Origin: Rhodomicrobium vannielii ATCC 17100
GTDB lineage: Bacteria > Pseudomonadota > Alphaproteobacteria > Rhizobiales > Rhodomicrobiaceae
NCBI RefSeq assembly: GCF_000166055.1
Contig: NC_014664.1
Location: forward strand, 620,001-684,000
DNA length: 64,000 nucleotides
Direction of reading: 5' to 3'
The notes under the pieces: generated by a model
What the model saw: the letters and a program-made list of their open reading frames with translations, nothing else
Told to the model about the DNA's origin: nothing
Database searches by the model: none
Position numbers and translations under genes: made by a program
In this document: piece by piece, positions 27,259 to 36,546 of the stretch
Layout: every line of letters starts with the position of its first letter
Position numbering within the stretch: position 1 is the first letter of the stretch

Positions 27259-30200
27259 GACGCGGGCTTGTCCGGCGGCGGCAGAGCGAGCGGTTCGTTC
27301 GGCGACGGGAGGGCCGCGTTGCCTTCGGGCGAAGGCAGGAGAAGCCAATCCGCACGCGGCGGGAGCATCGGAAGCGACGGCGTGCCGAAGATGGGCAACA
27401 GGCCAGCCGCTCCGCCGCCGCCCGTTCCGCGCGGCGACCCGCCCCGTGGTCCGGGATCGGGCAAGCCCGGCTCCGGCCGAAGCGCTGGCGGCGGATAATT
27501 CGGCTCGTCGATGCCGAAGCGGCGTTCGATCCGACGCTTCAGCCCGTCCATGGCGAGGTAGATAACGGGCGTTGTGTAGAGCGTGAGAAGCTGCGACAGG
27601 AGCAGCCCGCCGATGATGGTGACGCCGAGCGGCATGCGAAGCTCCGAGCCGGGGCCGCTTCCGATCACGAGCGGCAACGCGCCGAGCAGCGCCGCGACCG
27701 TCGTCATCATGATCGGCCGGAAGCGGAGCAGGCACGCCTCGCGGATCGCGTCGAACGGCGCAAGCCCCCGCGTGCGCTCCGCATCGAGCGCGAAGTCGAT
27801 CATGATGATCGCGTTCTTCTTCACGATGCCCATCAGCAGGATGATGCCGATGAGCGCGATGAACGAAAATTCCATGCCGAGGATTTCGAGAGCGAGCAGC
27901 GCGCCGATACCTGCGGAGGGAAGCGTCGTCAGGATCGTGAACGGGTGGATGAAGCTTTCATAGAGCACGCCGAGGATGATGTAGATCGTGACCACGGCGG
28001 CGAGGATGAGCAGCGGCTGGTTCGCGAGCGAGGCGTTGAACTCGGCCGCGGCGCCTGTATAGCTGCCGACGATGGAGGAGGGCAGCGCGATGCGACTCTG
28101 CGCGTCCGTAACGGCCTGCACGGCGGCGTCGAGCGAGAAGCCCGGTGCGACGTCGAAGCTGATGGTCGCCGCCGGATATTGCTGCACGTGGTTGACCGAC
28201 AGCGGCGCCGTGGCGCGCTCGATCACGGAGAACGACGACAGCGGCACCTGCGAGCCGACGCCGGTACCGCTTGCGGAGGTGGCGGTGATGGAAGAGTTCG
28301 TCGCGCCGCTCGCGGTTGCGTTGCCGGTCGAGGCGTTGCCCGAGGTCGAGTTCGAAATCGCCGTGCCCGGCACATAGATCGAACCGAGTGCGGCGGTGTC
28401 GGTCTGGAACGCCGGGGCGACTTCGAGCACGACGCGATACTGGTTCGACTGCCCGTAGATCGTCGAAATCTGCCGCTGACCGAAGGCGTCGTAGAGCGTG
28501 TCGTTCAGCGCCTGCATGGTGACGCCGAGGCGGCCTGCGATGACGCGGTCGGTCTTGATGAGCACCGCGTTGCCGTCTTCCTGAAGGTCGGAGGCGACAT
28601 GGATCAGGCGGCGGTCGCGGCTCAGCTCTGCTTCGAGCTTCTGCGCCCAACCGGAGAAGCCCTCGCGGTCGAGCCCCACGATCACATATTGATATTGCGT
28701 GCGGCTGCGCGCGGTGCCGATCTGGATGTCCTGCACGATCTGGAACGTGGTGCGAAGGCCGGGAAAATCGGCGGTCGCCTCCGTCAGTCGCTGGAGAATT
28801 TCCGTCGCGGTCGCCTTGCGCTCGGTCTTGGGCTTCAGCGTCAGCGCGAGATGTGCGGCGTTCGGCGTGGCGTTCGTGGTGCCGACGCCGATCACCGAAA
28901 CCACGCCCAGCACGTCGGGATCGCGGCGGATGATCCGTTCCACCTCGGCCTGAAGCGCGTTGATGCGCTCGAACGAGACGCCCGGCGCGGCCTCCGTCTC
29001 GGCGGTGAGGAAGCCCGTGTCCTGATCCGGCAGGAAGCCTTTCGGGATCGCGATATAGAGAACGACGGTCAGCACGAAGGTTGCGGCCGCCACGAGCAGC
29101 ATGAAGCGCCGCGCGTTCAACGCCCAGTCGAGCGTCACGCGGTAGACCGACAACAGCGCGTTGAACGGTGCCTCGAAAGCGCGGGAATACCACGGCGCGG
29201 TCTCGCCGTGGCGCGGCGCGCGCAGGAGCCGGGCCGCCATCATCGGCGTGAGCGTCAGCGCCACGATCATGGATGTGACGACAGCGGCGGTGAGCGTCAG
29301 CGCGAACTCGCGAAACAGGCGGCCGACGATGCCTTCCATGAACAGCAGCGGAATGAACACCGCGATGAGCGACAGCGTCAGCGAAACGATGGTGAAGCCG
29401 ATCTCGCCAGCGCCCTTGTAGGCCGCCACGAGCGGTTTCTCGCCCTTCTCGATGTAGCGCATGACGTTCTCGATCATGACGATGGCGTCGTCCACCACGA
29501 AGCCGGTCGCGATGGTCAGCGCCATGAGCGAGAGGTTGTTCAGCGAGAAGCCCGCGTAATACATCACGCCGAACGCCGCCATCAGCGACAGCGGCAGCGT
29601 GATGCCTGCGACGATGGTGGCGGACAGGGTGCGCAGGAACAGCAGCACCACCATGATGACGAGCGCGACGGAGAGCACGAGCGTGAACTGCACTTCCTCG
29701 ACGGACGCGCGGATCGTGCCCGTGCGGTCGGCGACGATGTCGAGTTTCACGCCCGCCGGGAGCGCATCGACGAGCTTCGGCAGGATCTTCTTCAACTCAT
29801 CGACGGTGCCGACGATGTTGGCGCTCGGCTGGCGCTGCACGTCGATGACGACGGCCGGCGTGCCGTTGTAGCGCGCGGCGACGCGTTCGTTTTCGAGGCC
29901 GGCGACGACGGTCGCCACGTCGCGCAGCAGAACGGGAGCCTTGTTGCGATACGCAACGACTACGTCCTCATAGGCGCCCGCGGTCTCAAGCTGATCGTTC
30001 GCGCCGACGATGTAGGATTTTTCGGGGCCGCTGATGAGGCCCTTGGAGCCTGTCACGTTGGCGTTCGCGATGGCGGAGCGGACGGTTTCGAGCGCGATGC
30101 CGAGGGACGCGAGTTGCAGCGGGTTCGCCTGAATGCGGATCGCTGGCCGGATGTTGCCCTGCACCGTAACGCGGCCGACCCCCGCCACCTGCGACAGCCT

Positions 30201-30767
30201 TGGCGCGAGCAGTGTGTCGGCGAAGTCGGACAGGCGTTCGAGCGAGACGCTTTGCGAGGTGAGCGCGATCGTCACGATGGGCGGGTCGGACGGGTTCACC
30301 TTGGCGTAGACGGGTGGGTAGGGGAGGTTCTGTGGCAGCGATCCGCCCGCCGCGCTGATGGCGGACTGCACGTCCTGCCCGGCCGCGTTGATATCGCGGC
30401 TCAACATGAAGCGCAGCGTGATCTGCGACAGCCCCTCGGAACTCGTCGAACTCATGTTTTCGAGCGAGGGAATTTGTCCGAGCTGGCGTTCGAGCGGAGC
30501 GGTTACGAGCCGCGCCATGGTGTCGGCATTCGCGCCCGGAAGACGCGTCGTCACCTGGACGACGGGGAAATCCACCTGCGGTAGCGACGAGATCGGCAGC
30601 AGCGAATAGGCGAGAAGGCTCGCGAGCAGGATCGCAACCGCGAGCAGAGATGTCGCGATGGGCCGCGCGATAAACGGCGCGGAGATGCCGGAATACGTGT
30701 CCTCGCCCGCCGCGTCCGCGCCTTGCGCCCCGACCCCGCCAGGCTCTTCCGCCGTTGGCCCGCTCAT
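27255..30767 (-). CDS. mdtB: RND efflux pump inner-membrane transporter (MdtB-like) with extra low-complexity regions
   Basis: 1170 residues, about 130 longer than usual. The extra length comes from a 30-residue N-terminal leader before ISAPFIARPIATSLL, an Asn/Ser/Thr/Gly/Ala insert near residues 820-860 in the second periplasmic loop (TSGNASTGNATASGATNSS), and an 85-residue Pro/Leu/Gly-rich C-terminal tail beyond the last helix (EPGLPDPGPRGGSPRGTGGG). The core is intact: ATGFVVDDAIVMIENVMRY (TM4 Asp pair) and GIILLMGIVKKNAIIMIDFA. Its stop and start overlap mdtC and mdtA by 4 nt each. Substrate is probably drugs, bile-salt-like compounds or metals; sequence does not decide. Confidence 0.93.
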   Translation of the reverse strand: MSGPTAEEPGGVGAQGADAAGEDTYSGISAPFIARPIATSLLAVAILLASLLAYSLLPISSLPQVDFPVVQVTTRLPGANADTMARLVTAPLERQLGQIPSLENMSSTSSEGLSQITLRFMLSRDINAAGQDVQSAISAAGGSLPQNLPYPPVYAKVNPSDPPIVTIALTSQSVSLERLSDFADTLLAPRLSQVAGVGRVTVQGNIRPAIRIQANPLQLASLGIALETVRSAIANANVTGSKGLISGPEKSYIVGANDQLETAGAYEDVVVAYRNKAPVLLRDVATVVAGLENERVAARYNGTPAVVIDVQRQPSANIVGTVDELKKILPKLVDALPAGVKLDIVADRTGTIRASVEEVQFTLVLSVALVIMVVLLFLRTLSATIVAGITLPLSLMAAFGVMYYAGFSLNNLSLMALTIATGFVVDDAIVMIENVMRYIEKGEKPLVAAYKGAGEIGFTIVSLTLSLIAVFIPLLFMEGIVGRLFREFALTLTAAVVTSMIVALTLTPMMAARLLRAPRHGETAPWYSRAFEAPFNALLSVYRVTLDWALNARRFMLLVAAATFVLTVVLYIAIPKGFLPDQDTGFLTAETEAAPGVSFERINALQAEVERIIRRDPDVLGVVSVIGVGTTNATPNAAHLALTLKPKTERKATATEILQRLTEATADFPGLRTTFQIVQDIQIGTARSRTQYQYVIVGLDREGFSGWAQKLEAELSRDRRLIHVASDLQEDGNAVLIKTDRVIAGRLGVTMQALNDTLYDAFGQRQISTIYGQSNQYRVVLEVAPAFQTDTAALGSIYVPGTAISNSTSGNASTGNATASGATNSSITATSASGTGVGSQVPLSSFSVIERATAPLSVNHVQQYPAATISFDVAPGFSLDAAVQAVTDAQSRIALPSSIVGSYTGAAAEFNASLANQPLLILAAVVTIYIILGVLYESFIHPFTILTTLPSAGIGALLALEILGMEFSFIALIGIILLMGIVKKNAIIMIDFALDAERTRGLAPFDAIREACLLRFRPIMMTTVAALLGALPLVIGSGPGSELRMPLGVTIIGGLLLSQLLTLYTTPVIYLAMDGLKRRIERRFGIDEPNYPPPALRPEPGLPDPGPRGGSPRGTGGGGAAGLLPIFGTPSLPMLPPRADWLLLPSPEGNAALPSPNEPLALPPPDKPAS

Positions 30768-32023
30768 GGCCGTGCGGCGCCTTCGGGCTTCGCGGCGTCG
30801 GCTCCCTTGCCGCGACGCTCGCCATTCTTCCGCTCGCCGCTATTCTGTGCAGGAGCCGTGCCTGACGCTTCGTTGCCTTCGAGCTTGAGCTTCGAGCCGT
30901 CCTGAAGGTTCGAGAAGCCGCTCGTCACCACGACGTCGCCCGCCGCGATGCCTTCGCCGATCACCGCATCCTTCTCGCCTTCCTGCACCACCTTCACAGA
31001 GACGATGCTCGCGGTTTTCTCTGGCGTGACGCGGTAGACGAAGGCTCCGTTCGCGCCCTGCTGGACGGCAGCAGAGGGAACGACCACGGCATTTTCGAGT
31101 GTCTTCAGCCGAAGCTTGACGTTCACGAACTGGCCCGGCCAAAGCCGGTTTTCGTCATTCGGGAAGGTGCCCTTGATTTTCACTGTGCCGGTCGTCTGAT
31201 CGATCTGGTTATCGATCACGGCCACGCTGCCCTCGCCGAGCACGCGCCCGCCCGCCTGCGCCTGAAGCGGTAGGGCCGCTTTCGCCTGCGCGTCGAGAAT
31301 GTCGGAGACGGCGCTTTCCGGCAGCGTGAACACAACCGAAATCGGCCGAAGCTGGGTGATGACGACGATGCCGGTGGAATCGCCCGACGTGACGAGGTTG
31401 CCCGTGTCGAGCTGGCGGATGCCGGTGCGGCCGTCGATGGGCGCGCGGATGGTGGCGTAATCGAGGTTCGCGCGCGCGGTATCGATGGCGGCCTGATCCT
31501 GCTTCACCTGCGCTTCGTATTGCTGAACCTTCGACTTCGCGGCGTCGGTCTCCAGCTGCGACGAGTAGTTCTGGCCGACGAGGCTCGAATAACGGGCCGC
31601 ATCGCGCCTGGCGTTCGCGAGCAGCGCTTCATCCTGCGCCTTCTTCGCGACCGCCTCGTCATAGGCGGCCTGATAGAGAACGGGGTCGATACGGGCGAGC
31701 ACGTCGCCTGCCTTCACGTCCTGCCCCTCGTGGTAATTCACCTCAATGAGACGCCCGGACACCTGCGCGCGAACCGTCGCCGTGTTGAAGGCCTGCACCG
31801 TGCCGACGCCGGAGAGCCACACGGGCACGTTTTCGAGGCGCGCGGGCTTTGTCTCCGCCGAGACGGCCTGATCGCCGCGACGGAAGCCGCCGGGAGGGCC
31901 GCCGCCCATGCCAGCCGCATCGCCGCCTCGCCCGGACGTGCCGAAGATGCGGTCGCTATAGACGAAGATCGCAAGAAACGCGGTGATCAAAATAAAGATC
32001 AACCAGGGCAGGAGCCTCTTCAT
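30764..32023 (-). CDS. mdtA: RND efflux periplasmic adaptor subunit (MdtA-like)
   Basis: 419 residues. An N-terminal membrane anchor (LLPWLIFILITAFLAIFV) is followed by a Gly-rich linker. The adaptor core has a lipoyl half (VSGRLIEVNYHEGQDVKAGD), a coiled-coil hairpin (residues about 125-190 with RDAARYSSLVGQNYSSQLETD), the second lipoyl half (TIRAPIDGRTGIRQLDTGN), and beta-barrel and membrane-proximal domains (RLWPGQFVNVKLRL). It bridges the MdtBC trimer and the NodT-type channel. Start and stop each overlap a neighbour by 4 nt, so the four proteins should be made together. A charged Lys/Gly/Glu tail ends the protein. Confidence 0.93.
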   Translation of the reverse strand: MKRLLPWLIFILITAFLAIFVYSDRIFGTSGRGGDAAGMGGGPPGGFRRGDQAVSAETKPARLENVPVWLSGVGTVQAFNTATVRAQVSGRLIEVNYHEGQDVKAGDVLARIDPVLYQAAYDEAVAKKAQDEALLANARRDAARYSSLVGQNYSSQLETDAAKSKVQQYEAQVKQDQAAIDTARANLDYATIRAPIDGRTGIRQLDTGNLVTSGDSTGIVVITQLRPISVVFTLPESAVSDILDAQAKAALPLQAQAGGRVLGEGSVAVIDNQIDQTTGTVKIKGTFPNDENRLWPGQFVNVKLRLKTLENAVVVPSAAVQQGANGAFVYRVTPEKTASIVSVKVVQEGEKDAVIGEGIAAGDVVVTSGFSNLQDGSKLKLEGNEASGTAPAQNSGERKNGERRGKGADAAKPEGAARP

Positions 32024-33504
32024 GGCGTGGCCCTTTTTACATCGATGAGGGATGGAACTTCAGCAAGCGTGACGCCCTCGGGCTTGATCCAGCCGCCGCC
32101 GAGAGCGCGATAGAGGGAGACGGCGGCTTCGAGACGCGCCTGCCGCACGAGGGCGAGGCTGTTTTCCGCCGAGAACAGTGTCTGCTGAATGGAAAGCAGC
32201 GTCGTGATGTCGATGATGCCGCCCTGAAGCTGCGCCTGCGAAATCTCGTAGGCGCGGCGCGCGGCCTGCAACGCTTCGCGCTGGAGACGCTCCTGTTCGG
32301 CGGTCTTGCGATAGGCGACGAGCGCGTCTTCCACATCCTGGAATGCGGCGATGATGGTCTTCTTGTACGTCGCGAGCAGTTCGGTATAGACGGCGCGGTT
32401 CTGATCGAGCGTCGCCTGCAACTCGACCAGGTTCGTGATCGGCTGGGTCAGGCCCGCCGCCGCATTGTAGAAGGTGCTTTGCGGCTGAAACAGCGAGGCC
32501 AGCGCCACGCTCTGGAAGCCGCCCGCGCCGGTAAGCTGGATCGACGGGAACATCGCCGCCCGCGCCTTCGACACGAGGAAGCGCTGCGAGGCAAGCTGCG
32601 CCTCGGCGTCGGCGATATCGGGACGGCGGCACAGAAGCTCGGACGGAAGCCCCGCCGGGATCTGCGGCACCGCGATGGCATAGAGGTCGTCGGCGCGCCA
32701 CGAGAAGAACTCCGGCGCGCGACCTACCAGCACGGCAAGTGCGTGCTTGTATTGCTCAAGCTGGCGCTGAAGCGGCGGGATCGTCACCTTGACATTGGCG
32801 ACGAGCGTTTCCTGCTGTGCCACGTCGAGGCCGGATGTGGTGCCCGCCTTGTTGCGCGCGACGATGGCGTCGAGCGTCTTTTGCGCGATGGCAAGGTTCG
32901 CCTTCGCGATGTCGATCTGCTTCTGCGTCGCGACCGCGTCGAAATAGGTTGTGGCGATGGTCGCGTCGGTCGTGATGGCGACGGTTGCGGCGGCGTAATC
33001 GGCGGCCGCTTGCGAGGCCATGGCCGAAGCGACGCCGGAACGGTTCTTGCCCCAGAAGTCGAGTTCGTAGCTCGCGCCGAGTTGACCGACGACCGTGTCG
33101 CCGCGCACCGCGCGTCCTGTCGCGTGGCTGAAGGAGCGCGTGCCGCTGCCATCGGCCTGAATGGTCGGGATGAGCGCCTGACTTGCGACGCGAACCTGCG
33201 CCTCGGCCTGTTCGACGCGGGCGATGGCGGCGGCGATGTCGAGGTTGAAGCCGCGCCCGGCCACGATCAGATCGGTGAGCTTTTTCGAGCGGAACGCCGC
33301 GAAATCGTAGGGGCTGCCCGCAGGGTGCTGCGAAGGCCGCGCGCTCTTTCCCTTGTAGGCGTCCGGTACGGCAATTTGCGGCGACGCCACGTTAGGATCA
33401 AGGCCGGCGCAGCCTGCCGCCGATAGCGCAGCGACAAGCACGGCTGCCGCCCCGCCTCGCAGTAAGCGTGTTTTTCCGCCTGTCGGCGCGTGGTCGCGTC
33501 GCAT
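32020..33504 (-). CDS. RND efflux outer-membrane lipoprotein, NodT family
   Basis: 494 residues from ATG 33504; a TTG four codons earlier is less likely. The lipoprotein signal (AAAVLVAALSAAGCAGLDP) has a lipobox ending in Cys at about residue 33. The rest is the TolC-like fold with two repeats of long helices: QAEAQVRVASQALIPTI, NRSGVASAMASQAAADYAA, ATQKQIDIAKANLAIAQKT, LLCRRPDIADAEAQLAS and KKTIIAAFQDVEDALVAYRK. The LLCRRPDI motif is diagnostic for NodT/OprM channels. It is the first gene of the four-gene pump operon; its stop overlaps the mdtA start by 4 nt. Confidence 0.93.
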   Translation of the reverse strand: MRRDHAPTGGKTRLLRGGAAAVLVAALSAAGCAGLDPNVASPQIAVPDAYKGKSARPSQHPAGSPYDFAAFRSKKLTDLIVAGRGFNLDIAAAIARVEQAEAQVRVASQALIPTIQADGSGTRSFSHATGRAVRGDTVVGQLGASYELDFWGKNRSGVASAMASQAAADYAAATVAITTDATIATTYFDAVATQKQIDIAKANLAIAQKTLDAIVARNKAGTTSGLDVAQQETLVANVKVTIPPLQRQLEQYKHALAVLVGRAPEFFSWRADDLYAIAVPQIPAGLPSELLCRRPDIADAEAQLASQRFLVSKARAAMFPSIQLTGAGGFQSVALASLFQPQSTFYNAAAGLTQPITNLVELQATLDQNRAVYTELLATYKKTIIAAFQDVEDALVAYRKTAEQERLQREALQAARRAYEISQAQLQGGIIDITTLLSIQQTLFSAENSLALVRQARLEAAVSLYRALGGGWIKPEGVTLAEVPSLIDVKRATP

Positions 33505-33728
33505 GGTGCCCAACAAGTTGCCCGGTTCCAGACTTTCTCTGCCCCCAGAGATTCGCCAGCCTGGAACAATTTCAATTTTGACTGTTACGAGGTCACGCGA
33601 GAAAGGCTACATTAATTATGTATCGAAACGCTTCATATGCAACTTACTGAAATACCGTGACTTTTTCGCATCTCACGCCGTGGTCGGAGAAAAAGGCACG
33701 AACGCAACCGTAAGGCGAACGGATGATG

Positions 33729-34385
33729 TCAGCCCGCTGCCGGAAGCATCGGCTGGCCCGAAAATGCGATAAGTTCGAGAAGCGTCTGGTCGGTCAGGCG
33801 CCCCGTAACCGGGAGGCCGCGATGACGCTCGAAATCCTTGATGGCGTTCGACGTCCAGACATCGAGGCGGCCCGAGAACGTACCCCTGAAGAAGCCGAGG
33901 CCGAGCAGCGCCTTCTGCGTCTCGATGACGAGCTTGGCGTTCAACTCGGCGCGGTCGGCGAACGCACCGTGCGGCCCCTGATTCGGGTCGAACAGCACGC
34001 GCTTCAAAAGCTCATTGGTCGGTTCGCCGGTCAGTGGCATGGCGTTGTCGAACTGGTAAGCCAGCACCGCGAGCCGAAGCCCGTTATCGCCCTGCCGCAA
34101 CTGCTCTGAATACCCCCGTTGCCCAAGCTCGCGATAAAGAGCGACGTGCATGCGCGGCCCCTTCGCGGCGGGGAGCGAAACCTGCTGGATGCCTCCGCCG
34201 GAGACGGCTGGAGCGATCGGCGACGTCTTGTCATGCGGGAATTGCGTCACCGAAACGGACGTGCTGGGCAACCCGTTCGGATCGAACAGGCGCGCGCGTT
34301 CCTGCATGAACAGCGCGTTGCTCGCTGTCGCAAGGAAGATCGCCATCATGGCGAAAAGGGCCAGACGTGCTCGAAACCTGATCAT
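33729..34385 (-). CDS. Peptidoglycan-binding domain protein, exported
   Basis: 218 residues from ATG 34385 (MIRFRARLALFAMMAIFLATASNALF), which gives a clear signal peptide or anchor; the frame continues 20 codons upstream without a good start context. The protein carries a PG_binding_1-like repeat: LNAKLVIETQKALLGLGFFRG followed by TFSGRLDVWTSNAIKDFERHRGLPVTGRLTDQTLLELI. The middle contains another, weaker repeat (GYSEQLRQGDNGLRLAVLAYQFDNAMPLTGEPTNELLKRVLF). It probably sits in the periplasm on the cell wall. It has no hydrolase domain, and its partner is unknown. Confidence 0.85.
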   Translation of the reverse strand: MIRFRARLALFAMMAIFLATASNALFMQERARLFDPNGLPSTSVSVTQFPHDKTSPIAPAVSGGGIQQVSLPAAKGPRMHVALYRELGQRGYSEQLRQGDNGLRLAVLAYQFDNAMPLTGEPTNELLKRVLFDPNQGPHGAFADRAELNAKLVIETQKALLGLGFFRGTFSGRLDVWTSNAIKDFERHRGLPVTGRLTDQTLLELIAFSGQPMLPAAG

Positions 34386-34614
34386 GGCCGTGATAATTGC
34401 ACAAAACCCAATTTGAAGAAAGATTGTTTGTGAGCGGAAGGCCATCCGAAACTAAGAAGTGACCGTCACCGAGACGTTAACGCCGCGTCCGCAATTGCAG
34501 TTGAATATATCTTCGCTAAAAATTTATTAAATTACAGGATCGGCGCTTTCGCGTTCTTTCGCTGGAGAGACTTACGATGGGTCTCACCTGGAAGAGCGAT
34601 GCGGGTGGCGGGTC

Positions 34615-35031
34615 ATGTTTTTTATGTTGCGTCTCGTTTTCTGGCTGGCGCTTGTTTGCCTGCTGCTGCCCGGCGTCGGAGGCGATGCCGGACGGCATAT
34701 TTCTTCGGTCGAGCAGACGGCGACCGACGTCAAGGGCTTCTGCCAGCGGAACGCGGCCGTGTGCGAGGACGCGCGCGCGACGATGACGCTGGTTCTCGCC
34801 AAGCTCAAGAGCGGCGCGCAGGCGGCGCAAGCCTGGCTTGACGAGCAGAAGCGGCAGAACCCCGGGCTTCAGGGGCCGGTGCGCGAGGCGAAGATCCCGT
34901 CGATGGACCAGTCTCTCCCGGCGGATGCTCCGAGACCCGTCGTGAAATGGCATGACAATCTTCGCGCGGCGGACCGGGACATTCCCTGGCAGGAGCCGCA
35001 AAGCGCCTCGCCCGGCCCGCGCAGGCTTTGA
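34615..35031 (+). CDS. DUF5330 family protein
   Basis: 138 residues. An N-terminal signal/anchor (MLRLVFWLALVCLLLPGVGG) is followed by the short conserved module ISSVEQTATDVKGFCQRNAAVCEDARATM, whose two cysteines (in FCQRN and VCED) are likely disulfide-linked in the periplasm. A Gln/Pro-rich variable tail completes the protein. This matches alphaproteobacterial DUF5330 proteins of unknown function. It is preceded by an A+T-rich promoter-like spacer and followed by a TPR gene on the same strand, 136 bp away. Confidence 0.8.
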   Translation: MFFMLRLVFWLALVCLLLPGVGGDAGRHISSVEQTATDVKGFCQRNAAVCEDARATMTLVLAKLKSGAQAAQAWLDEQKRQNPGLQGPVREAKIPSMDQSLPADAPRPVVKWHDNLRAADRDIPWQEPQSASPGPRRL

Positions 35032-35167
35032 GACACAACACCTGTTGGAAGTGCGACAATCTGGCGGAAAGCCTTCCACTCATGTCTGGCGAAAGGCGCG
35101 CAAAGCCGGGTGTTTCGCTCATGGCACGCGCCTTGCTCAACCGGAAGGACAAGCCGGAGCGAGTAGC

Positions 35168-35668
35168 ATGTCCGACGCCAAGATAATATCCATTGCGCGC
35201 GAAGACCTTATAAGCTTCGGCGATGTCCCCGACGCAACAAACGCATTATTGCAGCGCGGAGTGCTCGCTTACCGGAAAGACCCGGAGGCGGCCGAAGTGC
35301 TTTTTCAGGAAGCGCTGGCGCTCGATCCCGCGCAGTTGCCGGTCTACTACTGCCTTTACAAGATTTACGCCTATCGGGGCCTTCTCGACAACGCGCTGGC
35401 GGTCGCAACGGTTGGCCTGAACGAAGCCGCGCGGCAGGCAGGCTGGAGCGACGACTTCCGCGCGTGGGAGCGAGCGGCCGTTTCATCCGGCGGGCCGGAT
35501 CACTTCGCGCTTTATACGCTGAAGGCGCTGGCGTTTATTCACCTACGGCGCGGCGAAACATCCGCCGCGCAAGCCTGCCTCGACAAGCTCGCTGAACTTG
35601 CGCCGAATCGCGAGGTTGATTTCACGGTCGTTGCGGCGCTTGCCGAGAAGGTGGCCGGGGGCGCGTGA
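35168..35668 (+). CDS. Tetratricopeptide-repeat protein (166 aa)
   Basis: 166 residues from ATG 35168; the frame extends upstream without a credible start. It is all-helical: LQRGVLAYRKDPEAAEVLFQEALALDPAQ, then YKIYAYRGLLDNALAVATVGLNEAARQ, and a last unit ALAFIHLRRGETSAAQACLDKLAELAPN, which read as three TPR units. There is no signal peptide, so it is probably a cytoplasmic protein-interaction adaptor. The start is near ATATCCATTGCGC with no strong Shine-Dalgarno. The partner is unknown. It stands just before the convergent DUF1007 gene. Confidence 0.8.
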   Translation: MSDAKIISIAREDLISFGDVPDATNALLQRGVLAYRKDPEAAEVLFQEALALDPAQLPVYYCLYKIYAYRGLLDNALAVATVGLNEAARQAGWSDDFRAWERAAVSSGGPDHFALYTLKALAFIHLRRGETSAAQACLDKLAELAPNREVDFTVVAALAEKVAGGA

Positions 35669-35687
35669 ACCCTCCGCCCGGTATTCG

Positions 35688-36350
35688 TCATGGTGTGCAG
35701 CGGAACGTGACGCGCTCCGCGAACTGCGAGCCGAGGTTGCTCGCCGGATCGATGTTTTCGCCAAGCTGCGAGAGCTTCTTCTCCTGTCCCACGGCGCGGT
35801 CGCCAACATGCGGCGTGCAGGGCGACGGTGTGGCACCGGCGGGGGCGGCAAGCTTCACCGGATCGTCCTTCGAGAAGGTAAGCGAGACATACATGCCCGG
35901 ATCGTAGATCGAGAAATTGAAGTCTTTCAGCTCATCGCGCGGCACAGGCTTTTCCAGCGGCAGCGTAAAATAAAGCGTCAGCAGGTCGTCCTTGTATTCG
36001 AGCCGGTAATCGGTCGTCGGCTCCTTCAGCGCGGCCTTTGTCTTGCCGACAAACGCGTAAGTGAAATATTCGAACTCCTTCAACGCCTCGACATTCGTCT
36101 GCGCGAGCGGCTTCAACTCCTCCTCGCTGTAGACGCCGTCGCCGTTCGTATCCATGCCCTCGACCGCGAAGGACGTGTAGAACTGGTCGAACGTCCATTT
36201 GTGCCGCAAGGCGACGACCTCGCCGTTCTGGCCGAGCTGAACTTCCGTGTGCATCGTGACCCACACATGCGGATGCGCGCGGCCAAGCGCTGTCTGGGCG
36301 GCAAGTGCGCACAGGATGAGGCCGAGGCAGGAAAACCAGCGCTGTATCAT
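35688..36350 (-). CDS. DUF1007 family periplasmic protein (zinc-locus partner)
   Basis: 220 residues from ATG 36350 (MIQRWFSCLGLILCALAAQ), giving a signal peptide with cleavage near ALGRA; the longer frame extends into the divergent promoter. The mature start HPHVWVTMHTEVQL is the DUF1007 hallmark with its two histidines. An EF-hand-like DTNGDGVYSEEEL follows, then NFSIYDPGMYVSLTF. DUF1007 proteins accompany nickel/cobalt/zinc importers, where the HPHVW histidines are thought to bind metal. Here it is divergent from a ZrgA-type zinc gene, across a Zur-like palindrome, so a role in zinc uptake is inferred. Confidence 0.85.
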   Translation of the reverse strand: MIQRWFSCLGLILCALAAQTALGRAHPHVWVTMHTEVQLGQNGEVVALRHKWTFDQFYTSFAVEGMDTNGDGVYSEEELKPLAQTNVEALKEFEYFTYAFVGKTKAALKEPTTDYRLEYKDDLLTLYFTLPLEKPVPRDELKDFNFSIYDPGMYVSLTFSKDDPVKLAAPAGATPSPCTPHVGDRAVGQEKKLSQLGENIDPASNLGSQFAERVTFRCTP

Positions 36351-36456
36351 GGTCTTGCTTTCAAATGCGAGTGCCTGTGGAACAGCACGGAATTCCGGCT
36401 TTTTGAGGTATTCCAACTCCCGATATGCGTCGTCGATCCACAATGGCGTCACAAAT

Positions 36457-36474
36457 GTAATACTATAACGTTAC
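36457..36474. promoter_or_regulatory. Zur-like palindrome in the divergent zinc promoter
   Basis: GTAATACTATAACGTTAC is an imperfect 18-bp dyad with outer arms GTAA/TTAC and centre TATA. It resembles alphaproteobacterial Zur boxes of the GTTATAACATTAC type. It sits between the divergent DUF1007 and zrgA-like genes, 73 bp before the latter, the expected place for a zinc repressor site. The match is by eye only. Confidence 0.5.
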
Positions 36475-36546
36475 GTCAAAGGTCGGCCGCGCGGCTTCAC
36501 CCGCGCGTCGGCATGCTATCCGGCAAAACTCTCGCGAGACCTTCCC

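Noticed and set aside
24610..27498. 962-aa open frame on the plus strand opposite mdtC
   Set aside because: It is the antisense shadow of a GC-rich RND gene; its translation is Arg/His/Asp-rich with no domain, and the opposite strand encodes a perfect RND protein.
27945..30584. 879-aa open frame on the plus strand opposite mdtB
   Set aside because: Same reason; third-position GC bias keeps the antisense frame open.
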